A stretch of DNA of 64,000 bases from Gavia stellata (taxonomy: Eukaryota; Chordata; Aves; Gaviiformes; Gaviidae), in the NCBI RefSeq assembly GCF_030936135.1, contig NC_082598.1, positions 55,024,347 to 55,088,346 of the forward strand, given 5' to 3'. Made by a program: the position numbers and the translations under genes. The notes below the pieces were generated by a model. That model was given only the letters and a program-made list of their open reading frames with translations. It was not told the origin of the DNA and did no database searches. Positions 1-13,339 of this stretch are shown here, piece by piece. How positions within the stretch are numbered: the first letter of the stretch is position 1; each line of letters begins with the position of its first letter.

Positions 1-1100
1 CTAGATTAAGCACTTCTTTTAAATACCCAGACTATCTTGGTTAAAGGAGGTCAAATACTTACCCTTAACCAACTTTCACAGTGAGCTTCAAACAACTTAG
101 CCTCCCATCACATACCCCAAGACTGCAAACTACTGTTAACTCAACCATCAGTCACCCGCTTAGTAGGAATGGGAAAACTGGTTACAAGCTCAGAATCCTA
201 TTCCACTCCGACAACTGCACTGATAAATACTTGTTCAGCATTTTCAGTATCTTTATTTCTTTCCTGTTGGTGCTAATGGGTCCATTATTCCATTAAGAGA
301 CACCATCTCTCCCTTACTGATCACATCCAAAAGAAGAACACTGTCACTCACTGTAGCATGAGACACTAAGATAGATCAAATATATAGTGCATTTTTTCAC
401 CCTCAATTCCATACCACTTGCATTTTCTCCATATTTCATCATTATGGCAGGCAAAATCTTCCAAGTAAGCCACCTAAATTTGACTGAAGCAAGTGTTTGG
501 AAAGCAGCACAGGCCTACCTTCAAAGGCTTTGCTCTTGCTGTTTGAGTCTAACTGATTTCACAGACCTTCAATTTAGAAGGAAGGTAGTTTCTTCTGTAA
601 CCTCTAATGAACTTCAAGTATGCCATTAACCTGCATCAATCTCCCAAGTACTATGCTGTGGATTCAGGCACTCTTGAACATCTGAAGTGAGCCAGCTGTC
701 TGAGAATTCAATCAACTAGCAAAATTTGAGGCTGAGGAAGTGACAATTAGTTGGCTACAAGAATTTACAAATTCGTGTTACTATGAGATAGCTACTGCAC
801 AAATACAATTTTCTACATGTATGTCATGTACATATGAATATAAGCAGTGTTGCAGTGTTAACAGCAAGACAATGTGCATTTAAACTACGAAAAACTTCTC
901 CAATCACATTTTCCTCAAAGGTTACATTTAACTGCATTCTGAAGAATGGGTTAGACCTCACCTTGAATTTTGCAAATGTTTCCGATTACGCCCAGAAAGT
1001 TGCAGTTAATGGAGTACTTTACGTTTTTTTTTGACTTTGGCATAGGCTTTGCCAGCATATGCCAGGATTATTATGCAGATTGAAGAAAATCTTTACTTAC
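1..1100 (-). other. EIF4E: EIF4E intron 3 (partial)
   Basis: AT-rich intronic DNA between the donor at 1100 and the left window edge. I looked on the minus strand for the next EIF4E exon (the LYNHIQLSS segment) and did not find it. No repeat family was recognised. Confidence 0.75.
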
Positions 1101-1196
1101 GCCCAAAAATCTTCAACAGTATCAAACTTTGAGATAAGACGAAGATTTGCTTGCCAAGTTTTGCTCTTGTCATTTTTAAAAAACCAGAGCGCCCAT
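1101..1196 (-). CDS. EIF4E: EIF4E coding exon 3
   Basis: This 96-nt exon completes Arg42 and encodes residues 43-73 plus two bases of Ala74. The acceptor AG is at 1198-1197 and the donor GTAAGT at 1100-1095. It contains WALWFFKNDKSKTW, with the cap-stacking Trp56, and ends in VEDFW with Trp73. It is identical to human as far as I can recall. Confidence 0.97.
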
Positions 1197-4100
1197 CTAA
1201 AGGAAAACAAAATATAAAATAATAGCATCTAGAAATTAAAGTGTATTAAAAATAGAATGAATTATTTGCATTGTTGTATCCAAACTAATCAGCATGGAAT
1301 TCAGTTTTCATCAATAAACTAGAGGAGAAACTCAGTTCTCAAATCCAGCTCTTTGCAGATCAAGAATATTTGTGTTCCCATTACAAGAATCATGGCAGAC
1401 TTGATCAATCCGTTTAGGTAAATATTTTAAATAGTTTGGGAACATTTTTAAGACTCTAAACCTCAGACGTTTCTCCTTGCTGCCACTGCTAAACTGAAAT
1501 CCCCTACTGCAAATAACTGATTATGGTCTAAAACAACACCAACTATTCAAACTAGGAGCACAGCTCTCCCTTTCCAGTAATTTCTTTGTAAAGGTTACAA
1601 AAGCTAATTTTATCACTCCAAAGCTATACATAACATTAAAATTCCCCAAGCACTCGCATACTAGGAGTGCATAAATTTTAAATGGGAAGCTGCATCAAGC
1701 TTACTAATGCAACAGTCTCAAAAACCCACCAACGTTAACTGTTTCAAGTTTTTAAATCTGCATATATAAAGACAAGACTAAATGAAAAATTTGCCATCCA
1801 ATTTTCTTCATCATTATCTCCGCTGAGTACAAATCTCAACACATATTATAAATGGAACATTTCACACAAACATGCTCTTTCCGGATCAAAAAAGCATTGT
1901 TTAAAATGCTGGAACAGGATGCCTGATGAGCCATTTAACAAAACCGGCTTATTTTTCATCTTGATGGTTTCAGTAGCATTAAAACCACTCAGGTTAGCAC
2001 TACAGTAGATTTATCTTCTCACAGCAGAGTACTTTATATAAGTCACCTGGTGTCAATTGATTGTTTTGAGACCTTCCCTGACATTTCAAACCTTGTTTTA
2101 AAAGTTTACTATTTTCCAGTAATAGCCCCATTACCACTTGTAAAGGAGTGTCAGCACCAATTTAATCAAAGTGTTTAGAGGAAAAAGAAGGACGGAAGTT
2201 GAGAGAACGACAAGGGAAAATGGGATGCACACAGCATAGCACTACAGTGCAGAGTGGTTTTCCATGCTTGCTCAAAACTTTAGAAAAAGAGTAAGGTGCC
2301 ACTTGGTAAAAGGTTCACCCTGGGTCAGCACCTACCTACCAACAGTAAGTACTGAGCAGTCCACATCAGCTCTTCAGCCTTCTTGGAGAAAATTACTTCT
2401 AGATGCTCTTTCTGAAGTATACGTATGCTGTGGAGTAACTTTTGTGCACATTTAAAGCAATTCAACCTGTACGCTTATAATATCTTTACTGCAGAAAGGT
2501 AGTTCAAGCTGAGGTTTTCAAGTACAAAGCTTCCTGGTGAAGTCCTAATTGTCTCTATAGCTCAGTGAAATGCTGAGTCGTAGCTTTTAAAACTTTTAAG
2601 ACATACCTGTTTTTGCACACTGAGCACAGAATTTAGTATGAGGGCTTTGATTTTTTTTGATAACTTTTCTTAACTACACTTTTAACTACTGCTCCAAGTT
2701 TTTCTTGTTAAACAAGAAAATTTAAGTGCTCTACAGTTTTTTCTCTTAGTGGCACATTGGTATAATAAATGTGTGCATTTGCACTTTACAGGGCTTGCTT
2801 CTGCTGTTCTTCCTACAGATAATGAAAACAATACTACTGTAGACAGCGACCACTCATATGATCAAGTCTAATAAGCTCTGGCTGATTAACACAGCTTAAT
2901 ACTTCCAGTTCCAAACAGGAGAAAAAAGTGGTAAGATATGAAGGAGTAAGACTCTGATAAGAAATAAGAATGAGAAGTCTTTACCACTGGCACCTTAATT
3001 GCCCAAAGTACAAGGCTGAATGGAAGGTTTTCCAGTTCTGCTTGGCAGCAACGTCATCTCAGTGTCTCTTAAAACACACCAGAAAAAAGCAACAAAAGCT
3101 CTGTTTGCCTCCAACTAAAAGCAAAGCCATGCCCTTTCGAATTATCTGGCTGCATTATGAAAATTTGCAAATATTTTCAGCTTCTGAGAAGGCTACGTGA
3201 AAAGGCTCTAAATTACAAAAGGATCAGATTCTATTTCCTCTGCAACCTCACTGCAAAAAATCTTCAAAAAAATTAAGAACTCAAAATGCTGCTAGAAAAC
3301 ATAAGGTAAACTAGAGAGCTGTAAAGCCACAGGCATTCGTCTATCTTCAGCAAAATTACAATCATGCTTCAGTTCTATTTACCTGTTTTGTAGTGGATGC
3401 TTAATATACTGTTCAGGGCTGGCAACCTCCTGACTAGGTGCTGGCTCGGTTTTCTCCTCTTCTGAAGGCTGAGGGTTGGGAGTGGTTTCCTGTTTGAAGA
3501 AAGAAGTTATTAATACATTCCTTCTCAATTTTTATTGAAGTAATTTAGTTCTTTGAAGTAACTTTAAGAAGGTTGAAGCTAAGAGTTCCTCTAATTCATC
3601 TTGGATTAGGGGCCCAAATCACATCATGGAAGCACAATCTGCATCCCTTTATTCTTCAAGATCTGAACAGGTCCTACAATAAATACCAACTGTAGGAATT
3701 CACATTCTGCTGTTCAGTGATTTGCTTCCTGTGTAATTTGTTTCCAGAATGGTTTACCTAAGACACTCGTCTTATTTTGAAAGAGTTCTGAGAGTTATTT
3801 CAGAAATACACAATATGCTATGTTATCTCAAATATGCAAATCTAAAAATTAATTTCCAGAATAATTTCAGAAGGCAAATTATTTTTATCATCACTTTCTG
3901 ACAAAGCATCATTGGAAACAGATGTATAGGGCCCTGTTTATTTAGAAAAAATCTGTTATTACAAGTAGGAGACATGCCTACAATTCTCAGGTCTGAAAAC
4001 AGCTATTACAAGCAGCTAGAAACCAAGCTAGTAAGTGGTTATATTTGTACTTGCAACATCACTACTAACAAAGCTTCAGGCACCAAACAGAATTGAAACA

Positions 4101-7100
4101 CATCTCAGTTCTCAAATTTCAAACTGAAATAAATATAATTACACACGTTTACCACAGATTAGGCTGATTCCAAGTATTTTTTCAAATTTCTAGAGACAGT
4201 GCTAGAACTGGCAAATATACTGTAACACAAAGAAGTGAAATAGTATATTCCCTTCGCATGCAAACCCCGTCAAGCTTGTCATTCAGTTCAGGAAGCCACT
4301 GTGTCATGTTTGAAATTCTAATGCCATTCCTTCAAACCAGGGAACACAAAGCTTTATTGTGAGGCCAAGTGTCCCCACCAGTTACCGGCATCTCTCCCTA
4401 ATCTGCAATCTGTGCTAGAATATTACAGAGACAAGGAATGAGGACTAGAGCTCACTCCCTACAGCTAACACAAAAATGCCTGTACAGCTGACCCTGTGAA
4501 AGAAAAAGCACTTCAGTATATAAACAAATACTAACTACAGCAGACCCAAAGACTCTATAGACATTCCTAAATGCAGCAATACAAAAGTAGTACTTAATTT
4601 AAACTCTGTGGTCTTAAGAGAACAAAGCAATGTAGAGGTGGATTAAGTAAATGGTAAATCATCTAATTAATGGAACAGTTTACTCCAGACTTCCACATTA
4701 CTCAGTTTATCACCAAAGCTGCTGAAAAGTGGAATGGATTTGAAGTGTATCTTAAGCAAACACTGTTTAACCTTCACAGTCCCAGCTGGCAAACTCTCCT
4801 GGTAACACCTAAAGAACTGTCTTAATAGGGATTTTCTTTTCATTATCAATATATTTAGCATTACTAAGCATGATACTATGTTTTACTTCAAAGAAGTTAC
4901 ACCTTTATGTTTGAACAAAATTAAGTATGCTTTAGTTTAACAGCTCTCCTAGAAAAAAATCTCAGTTTAAAAGCTAATTTGTATCACATTTAAGAATGCT
5001 TTCATATGCTCCCACGTTCACAGTGAAAAGACTGAAATGCTAAGGCCTAACAGGGACAGTGACAACTAGGCTAGTGCTTTGATTTACACAAGGGGCAGGT
5101 AGTACAATTTCCTGCCTCTTAATAAAACTAAATGCTTTCTGAAGATTCCCTAATGGGGAACATCACTGAGAAACCCACAGAAGCACAGTGTTGGAACAAT
5201 CTGTCAGATCTCCTTCAGTGTAATACTCTAAAAAGCTAAACAGATCTTCAAAAAGCTTAGCAAGTGCTTCAAATTCTATTTAGAATAAAATTTCTAGTGT
5301 TAGCCCCATTTATTTTTAAGTTGATGGGTTCAAACATACATCTTTCCCTTTAATCACATGCAAGAACCCCACAGAAAAGATTAAGATTTTCAATACACCA
5401 AGGCTTTAAAATACACCAAAGAAATATTTCAGTATTTCCTCCTCTAAGTTACTGTTTGTATTATACTACAAAAAGCCAAGTACAGGCAACTACATTTTAA
5501 GTGTTGTCCCTTCAGGGGCTTCTAACTACAAGAGCTAGAAATATTACATGTGCAAATACAATGAGCATAAGAAAAATCTTGTTGAAGTTTTGGAAGTAAA
5601 GTAAGCACCAGGTTTTGTGCTAAAGCTTGCTTTCATTCACAATACTCTGCAGCTGTGACATCTAATATTTACAATTGATTTACAACTGCTATTACACTAA
5701 AGATTTTTGCATCAAATAGACTCACTCTTGACAAAACTAGAGTATCTTCCAAAAATAATTTCAGCTGAGAATCTCACTCACATTTGCTCAGCAAATAGCT
5801 TTCAATATACAAAGAGCTAATCTGAAGTCTCCCTGGTCAGTCTTCCAGAAGTATCATAGCTACATAAACTGGAAGAATCAATGCAAAACTACTAAGCACA
5901 TGCAGGGCTATGCCATTTCATAACTTCTAAGACAAGACAACATCAGGAAGGATTAAGGTAACATCCTCCAGACAATTAAAAAAATGCAATGAGCCTCAAT
6001 ACCTGCCCAGTATACAGATGGAAACCCTTCCCATAATTATATAAAAGTCCATTTCTGGACAAATGGAAGACATCTGACTCAGCACAAACATTTTAGTTAA
6101 GTCACCACAATAACAAGTCCCTTAAGACATTCTGAAAGCTACCTGGCATTAATGAAACTCAGACTAACCATTATTTCCAAAACAGTACACGACAACCCCC
6201 CTCCAAGGCCCAGCTAACTATGATCTTGACCCAGGACTATGCTACTCCCCTCAAAAACTAATCCAGCCAGAAGACATGGTTTTTTCAGCACCAGGCTGCC
6301 CATCAAGGACAGGTACAGCTGTACACACAAGAATAAACCTGGAAAAAAGGTGTAAAGTTGGAAGCAGAGCTTTCTACCACAAAACAGTTTTCTGGCTGGT
6401 CTCAGACAGAAGCTGAAACCAGCTTGTTTTCACTACGTTTTATTTCCCACTGCCATCAAGGAAAACAGAAAAAGGACCATTTTCATTTTTGGCTGGTTAA
6501 TCATATCAGCTCCCATTTCCTTTCATCTGACCTTCACCTCACTATTCTGACCACCAAGCTAAAGTATTTGTGTAGCAAAGCACTTCTCATTATTAGTTGA
6601 AGTATGTAAGTCCACTAATAGGCATTCAAAGTCCATTTCTTGTATCCAACTTCTTTCCAGCTACTGAAATTCTACCCCAAACCACAAGCATGCAGGTTTT
6701 AAAGAGTCTGTAATTGCAGTATGAATTAAAGTGATATTGTACACATTTTGACAATTCACACCTCAATCTCACGATTGCCACACCATTAACTTAAAGTCAG
6801 ACTGTCTCCACAAGCAGTTTCTGGACTACTAAATTTAAAATCCTTCATAATACTTTACTATTGCTCATAGCTAATACATTCTTTAACCTAAAATTGACTT
6901 TGCGTCTACTATTAAACTAAGCCACCACTGGTTTGCTGCTTTTAAAATAGATGTAATAAAATAGGGTAGCGTTACCAGATAAACTGGAAAGCTTCATATG
7001 GCCGATCCTACTCCTCATACGCAAGACAACACGTAATTAAAAGTGACATTTATTCACTACCCACATTTTTTTTGATGTAGGAATCAGCTTGCAGAAGTCC

Positions 7101-10100
7101 CTGAAATACTTGCCCACTCAGCGTTTAATGACTGTGCGTATCTGCACGTTACTTGGATTCTGACACTTGCAGATTTAATTGGTGTTATTTATTCTTTCTC
7201 CACAGCACGTAATGACCAACATATCAAAGGAAGGTGTGCTTGTCACCAATACAGGAAGCAAATAGCACTTACAGTAAAAACTGCTTAATCAGGTTTGTCT
7301 GTTGAAGAGAACCAGCTTGACTAGGTTTCACGGAGTGTGTCCAGGTGCTGCCCAGACCACAATCATGTCATCTAATTGTCTACAGAAGTTGTTTAGGAAG
7401 TCCAGTTGAGAAAGCACAACATTTATGTCCCAAAAGCTCGTAGCCTAGCACTGTTATAAATTCTTGGTGAAAGTTAAGAGAATCAATTAGTGGAAGAGGC
7501 TTCCGAAGATTTCTTGCATTAAACCAAAGTTACATTTGAGAGTTTCCACCTTTCCAACAGAGTGAGAAAACTGCACATCCCAGTTATCAGATGTTTAGGG
7601 AAAAAGCATGTCAACTATCTGCTAGTCCTTACACTTCTTGCAGGTAACTGCTGCTACACTACAGTTAGGATGACAATTCACAAGGCACAAAATCAAGAGC
7701 TATTTATTTCAAAATATTCTGAACAAAATAAGGATTTGAGCCCACCCACAAGCAAGTATTATGTGCTGTAAGAAAACAAACCGTATGATGATCTGATACA
7801 CAACTCTGAGGAATGAATATACAGAGGTAAAAATCGTACATACTATGCATAATACCAACTGGAAGAGAGGTACCAATAGCCACCTGTTACCAATTAAACA
7901 GCATTAAATAGCTTTCCAGACACCAGGACAGAGAAGAATTTTCTAGGCATGACATAACAAGGCCTAATACAGAGCAACTATCCTAACTGCATACGTTATT
8001 ACTTAGACCATTGCAGATTCGTAGAAAGGCATTCACTATTAGAACACAAATCTGGGACATGATTTTAACCAAGTGACATCCCACCACATCAGAACAGAAG
8101 TGCAATACGTGTACAGGAGGACAGGAACGAGAGACTGAAGTAAGAGAGTCACACGCTGCCTCCAGGGTCAGAGGGGCACACTGGTTTGGTTTTTTAGGAA
8201 ATAAAATCTCAGGTTTTAAAAGATGAAAGGAATATTTACAGCCCTTTTGACTTCTGAAAAATGAGTTACATACACTTGAAAGTAACCATCAGATTTTCAA
8301 CATTTAATTCACAACCTTATGACTAGAATTAGCAAACAAGTTACAAGGTATATCAAAATACTTCAGTCTCTTTATGTTTCTTCTAGCTGCCTAAGCAGGC
8401 TGCCCTTGTGCTACCACTTCTCACCCCAGTTTGCAGTCTGCTGCTGCCTTTGCTACTGGAACATGAAATCTACCCATGGGGTAAGATGACCTTCTGCATC
8501 TAGCATTCTGTCAGTTCTAGGGCACTCAGACAAGAAAACAAAAACTTCCCAAAGCTACTGAGTAGAACAGCTCAGATGACTCAAGGGACAAACCACCTCT
8601 AGTCTCCCCGCACACTTCTACACAATAGACACAAAAGCACTCCAAATTACTGCGAGTATATTGAGCCTCTCATACAACCAAGCATAGAATTTTACATCAG
8701 CTAAAAAATGAAGACACATTCAATCTTCAGAAAAGTATTTAAAACAAAATTGTATAATGTATGGATGCTCAAGAGGTCAGTCTTCAAGCAAAAAGATAAA
8801 GTACCAGACATACTACTGGTATGCCCAATTATTGTAAAGCATGTAATGTACACAAGCTACTTAGATAAACAGCACTGAACATGAGAAAAACTGATCCTTG
8901 TCTAAAAGATTATTCATTTACACAACTGCTGCACACATTCAGAAAAAAAATACTTTTAAACAGTTAATGTTTTTCTGCCTTACATCCACTATATAAGAAT
9001 CAAGGACAACTGCCACTTTCAGGCAGCTCAGAGAACACTTGCATTACACAGCACAATTAAATCTGTAGATCACACACTTAGTACCTTCATAACGTGAACG
9101 TTTTAAAGAGGAATAGGTTTTAGGACTTTAAGTGAGCGACTGCCTTAGGTTTCTAGGTTTAAAATAGTCTCTAAACTTATGTTTAACCTTGACTTTAGAA
9201 TATTTCAAAAGTTAAAGACAAATTAAGACTATTCCAGATTAATTTGTGAGAATATGTCACATTAATTCACTTTCAAAATCTGCATTTCTCTTTCACAATG
9301 CAGGCTCTCTACCAACGTACCTTGTTTGATTCTCCCCTCGAACCCCTCAAAATTCACAGTGATCTTTACAAAGCTGCCAAAAGGGTCACATTTTCTCAAA
9401 GTTTCCCATATAACTCCACACCTGCAGGTAGTATCAGTAAATGAAACACAACTCAGTCTCATATGCTATTTTTATGCATTACCTTGAAATAAGCTTGACA
9501 TTTCATACGCAATGTGGAATGTAATTCTTTACAATTGCTTTCAGAAAAATGTTTGTCTCAAAAAATTTACAAGTTGTCCAACAACTTCTTCCTCTTAGAG
9601 GAAGTTCTGTATTCAGTCAGAAATGTAATTTACAATTCAAAAGTTTATGATAGACATTGTCAATTATTAAACAGCATGCAAGATACATTCATCCTACATC
9701 ATTTCGGAAAAATGCAATGAGCAAGCAACTGTGTTCACAATACTACAGCTGAATACTATACTGATTTCAAACATAGCAGGCCACTGACTATATTACAGCA
9801 GAAATATCTAATAATAAGAGTAAGTCTAAAGTTGAATATGGCCTGCACTTAATTAACATGCTGTCTGTGAATAATACAAAAGGAATACCTTACAGACTAC
9901 CTTGAATTTTAGGAGCTATTTTCAACTTTTCAGAATTCCAAGGCCCTACACACCACTATGTTTGTAACCCCTTGAGATAATACTGTTTCATTTAAAGTTT
10001 TGAGTCCTACCTAGTGATGATTAGCTGTTGAAAACAAGCATTTTTCAAATTATACATAACTGAAGGTTCACCCATGTATCTTAAAATGCGGAGTTAAATT

Positions 10101-13100
10101 CACAAGAATTGCATCTGCACAAGTGTAACGATAACTGCCATGAAGAAAAAAAAAGAAAAAAGAACCATGATGCCCATTTCCAATTTGAATGATGAGGGGT
10201 CAGATGCTCACATGTAAGTTACTTCCATACAATTTATACACACCTAGAAGTTAGACACTGTGTGGCTACGTTTTGAAGTTACCTTTGGTAAACTACTGTT
10301 TACCAAAGCATTACTATTGGTTTTGTTATTGACTTTGTGGACTTTTGCACAGTGCTATCTTATCACATTTAATCCTCAAAGGCTATAATATGAGCACACT
10401 CTAAGAGGACGCACTTCTGCATGTTCTCACAAACTAATCTAAAACAGTCTTAAAAGAGAAACCATCTGCACAGCACAAGAAAAACTGAGAGTTTTAACCT
10501 GTCCATGTTGCAGAAGCTTAAGTGCTCCCTGCAGTGGAGAAGTAAAGCACTGTGCAACAGGTCTATATTTACTGAGAATAATCTTGCTTTTCTTAGCAAC
10601 TTCCATGGGACTCTTTACAGCACTCTAAACTCAAGTTTCAATATTCCTAAAGAGTTTCAAACATTTTTTCCAGCGTCTTAACAAGACTTAAAATGTACGG
10701 TACATTTGAGAACATGGAAGTACTAGAAGCATCACTGACTTTAGTAGGAGCCTACATTTAAAGAAAAAAACAACTCATTCAGTCATGTTTTGCATTTCCT
10801 GAGACATTTTCACACTGGGGAAGCTTCATAGATGACATCTCTACAAACCTAGGTCCAGATTTTGAAGGTCAGCAACAGAAAGGCTTCCCTGTGATCAAGA
10901 GGTAATCCAATCCCTAACCACACATACAATTAAATTGTTCAATTGAAAAGCACATAGTATTTCTGCAACGTTAAGCATCTATGACCTCAGTCACTAAGCA
11001 AGTCTAATTTTAAGCTTAGGTAGGAGAAGTGTGAGCCACCTAAAAGGACAATAAACAAAAATTTTATTATTTAAATAAATTTGAAAATAAGCAAGCATAG
11101 CTCATATTTGTTTCCTGAAGTCAAACATACTTCAGCTACGGCAGAACATTAAACAGTGGGGTTACTTGAACTGTGTGAGTGTTGCCTTACCCTCCACTTT
11201 TACTGGCTCAGCACAACTGTGTCACTGCATGGTAAACTGGATCTGGGAAACCAATCTTGCCAGAAAACGGCATGGCAAAATCAATTATTTATTTTTGGCT
11301 AAATTAGGTCCCAGATCTAGCTCAACATGCAACCTCATGCTAATGCAAGAACAACGGAGAGAACGGTGCAACGACACGCTTACGCCAGCACCGCAGCCAG
11401 GAAAGTCACAAAGCCATGCCTCTAGAATAATTTAAATTTCCAATGGCCACCAGCATTACAAATTATTTATCACAACCCCTGCTTAGCTCCACCGTCATCA
11501 CAAAACACTGAGCTGACAGGAAGCTCCCATCTTCAGATATGTGGGCTATAGCTTGGAAAGATCAGTTTTTGGGTGGGAAAACAAGTGTTTAACACTGTGG
11601 CTGGAGAACATGGGAAGGGTGCTGCTGGTGGTCCAGCTCACTGTCTTAACAACTGACATTCTTCCCGTTCAGAACTGCTAGTCAAGCAATTTATAAATGC
11701 TGACCAGTTTCAACGTCTTCCTTGTAAGCAAAGGTGGGGTTTATTTTTGTTCATGGAAGAAAATCAGCGTCCCTTACGCAAAAGGGTAAAACTAATCTTT
11801 ATTTAAAAACAGTGAAGCGGTTTTCAAACTCAAACACTTTTTGTCCAAACATTACAAAGCCTCTCCAAAGTATGCACTGGCTACTTATTAACAGTTGGTA
11901 CGCAGCAGCAAGAGACTAGCCTTCCTTAAGTTTCTCATTTTCTTGAAACCCTAATACACAGTCTTCTGCTGTCCACACCTCATGATACACAAGCATGTGG
12001 GATTAGAATAACAACTATACTTGGACCACTTCCAGCTGCTTCGGTTCTTTATGGAAGTGCGGGCTGGGACAATGTTTATAAAATAGAGCATACTGTCATA
12101 AACGTAACTTAATACCCAGAAGAGAGTACTTAATTACCATGAAAACTCTAAAAAAGCGTGAATAAAAATATCATTTTGGTCCAGAAAGATGACAGAACCG
12201 GAAAAAGCCAATCTCGCTTGCAACACGCCTCGAGCGAGTCTCACCAGTCACGCCGTTCTCTCGTTCCGGCTGCCGAGCTCCCGAGCAGCGCATCTCCTCG
12301 CTTACAGCCCCCCAGCCCGGGCTGGCGGCCCCGCGCCTCCGGACCGCAAGGCCTCTCCGGCCGCAAGCTCTGCGCCTGCCTCCAAACCAGACCTTCACCG
12401 CTGCCCGCCTGCCAGGAGGGCGCTCCCCGGCCGGCGAGGAGGAGCCGCCCCCTCGGTGACCGGCAAGCCGAACCCACCGGCCCCTCCGGGCGGAAAGCAA
12501 CATGGCCACCCCCACCGCGCCACATGCGCCGAGCGCGGCGAAGGGCGGCCCGCCAGGCCGGCTCGCCGCCGCCGCCCAGGGCTGCTGCGCCTCCTCGCCG
12601 CGCCTTCCGGCCCCGCAGCCCCCCCCCCTGCCGCAGCGCCGCGGGGGCGGCCGGGCCGGATCGGGCGGCGGGGGCCGCGGGCGGGGCGCGGCACAATGGG
12701 CGCCGCGGCGGCAGCCAGCGCCGCCGGCCCGCAGGCCTCCCTCCCGCCCCGGGTCGCCGCCGGCCCGGCCCGGCGCCCCCCGCACCCGTGTGGCGGGCGG
12801 CGGTACCGGCACAGCCCTCAGGCCGCCGCCTCCCCCTCCGCGGCGCAGGCCGGCGCCTCCCGCTCCCCCTCCCCCCGCTCCGTCCCCCTGCGTGCGTGCG
12901 CTCCTCGCCGGCCTCGCCGCCCGCGCCCCGGCACCCATCCGCCTCCCTCCCTCCCGCCCGGCCGGGCGCCCGCCGCCCCGTCGCCCGCCGCGGCCGGGGG
13001 AGCCGCGGCTCGGGGAGGCGGCGGTGGCGGGAGGGTGAGGAAGGAGAGAGAAAGGCGGGCGGGAGAAGGGAATGAAACACTCACCGGTTCCACCGTCGCC

Positions 13101-13102
13101 AT
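1101..13102 (-). CDS. EIF4E: eukaryotic translation initiation factor 4E, 5' part (coding exons 1-3)
   Basis: This is the cap-binding subunit of eIF4F, which binds the 5' m7G cap of mRNA in the cytoplasm and recruits ribosomes through eIF4G. Three coding exons are present on the minus strand (13102-13085, 3489-3383, 1196-1101) and join in frame to residues 1-73 plus two bases of codon 74. The start reads MATVEP. The conserved HPLQNRW motif (residues 37-43), part of the eIF4G/4E-BP binding surface, is present. So are the cap-stacking Trp56 and the dorsal-surface Val69 and Trp73. The numbering matches the 217-residue human protein exactly. Residues 11-33, the disordered N-terminal tail, differ from human at many positions, which is usual for this segment. 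The remaining exons lie left of position 1; I searched 1-1100 for the next exon and did not find it. The gene is divergent from METAP1. Identification is very secure. Confidence 0.97.
1197..3382 (-). other. EIF4E: EIF4E intron 2
   Basis: A 2.2-kb AT-rich intron bounded by GTAAAT and AG. The short open frames within it show no domain or family similarity. I recognise no repeat or RNA gene here. Confidence 0.85.
3383..3489 (-). CDS. EIF4E: EIF4E coding exon 2
   Basis: This 107-nt exon encodes residues 7-41 and two bases of Arg42. The acceptor AG is at 3491-3490 and the donor GTAAAT at 3382-3377. It holds the acidic, Pro/Glu-rich flexible tail and then the conserved QYIKHPLQN segment that begins the folded core and the eIF4G/4E-BP interface. 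Confidence 0.96.
3490..13084 (-). other. EIF4E: EIF4E intron 1 (large first intron)
   Basis: A 9.6-kb intron between exons 1 and 2. From 3490 to about 12150 it is AT-rich with no recognisable repeat family apart from short A/T runs and a small perfect hairpin at 10283-10308. From about 12240 to 13084 (its 5' end in transcript sense) it becomes strongly GC- and CpG-rich as part of the promoter CpG island. The long open frames in that part on both strands are a consequence of GC content and are not genes. Confidence 0.85.
10283..10308. repeat. perfect 11-bp inverted repeat with 4-nt loop
   Basis: CTTTGGTAAAC and its exact reverse complement flank the loop TACT. It lies in EIF4E intron 1. A stem-loop of this size can occur by chance in AT-rich DNA, and no function is implied. 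Confidence 0.7.
13085..13102 (-). CDS. EIF4E: EIF4E coding exon 1
   Basis: Eighteen coding bases give MATVEP, read from the ATG at 13102-13100. The start has a good Kozak context (AAGATGG). The donor GTGAGT follows at 13084-13079 in phase 0. A very short first coding exon encoding the same six residues is characteristic of vertebrate EIF4E. The exon lies in a CpG island. Confidence 0.93.
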
Positions 13103-13138
13103 CTTAGATCGGTCTGATCGCAGAAGCGCTGCGGGAGG

Positions 13139-13153
13139 GGAAGGGGCGGATAA
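13139..13153 (-). promoter_or_regulatory. EIF4E: pyrimidine-rich element near the EIF4E transcription start
   Basis: On the minus strand a TTTATCC-GCCCCTT stretch lies about 40 bp upstream of the ATG. It resembles the polypyrimidine basal element (TTACCCCCCCTT) described for human EIF4E but is interrupted by a G. No clear TATA box with correct spacing is evident. The assignment is tentative. Confidence 0.3.
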
Positions 13154-13190
13154 AAAACCCAGGTTCAAACCCGGTTGGCCGCCCGGCGGT

Positions 13191-13196
13191 CACGTG
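13191..13196. promoter_or_regulatory. EIF4E: proximal CACGTG E-box of EIF4E
   Basis: A perfect CACGTG lies about 90 bp upstream of the EIF4E start codon. Mammalian EIF4E promoters are known to carry CACGTG E-boxes bound by MYC/MAX, so this is a probable conserved regulatory site. Binding is inferred. Confidence 0.65.
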
Positions 13197-13267
13197 AGCC
13201 GGCGGCCGTTTGGGAGGGGGGCAGGGAGGCGCCGGCCTTCGGGCCCCGGGCGGGGCGCGGCGCCTGC

Positions 13268-13280
13268 CGGGAGCTGTAGT
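13268..13280 (-). promoter_or_regulatory. ACTAYRNNNCCCR-type promoter motif (ZNF143/THAP11-like)
   Basis: The minus strand reads ACTACAGCTCCCG, an exact fit to ACTAYRNNNCCCR, a motif common in vertebrate CpG-island promoters and associated with ZNF143. It lies between the two E-boxes and in the same orientation as EIF4E. Occupancy is inferred. Confidence 0.5.
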
Positions 13281-13339
13281 CGCCGAGCGCGGGGGATGCC
13301 GGGAGCCTCGCCCCGCCCTCTCTCCCGGCGAGGCGCCGT

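Noticed and set aside
13148-13157. ATAAAAAA-like stretch near the EIF4E start as a TATA box
   Set aside because: It reads TATA-like only on the plus strand (GGATAAAAAA). On the EIF4E strand it is TTTTTTATCC, with no proper TATA context, and the promoter is a CpG-island type.
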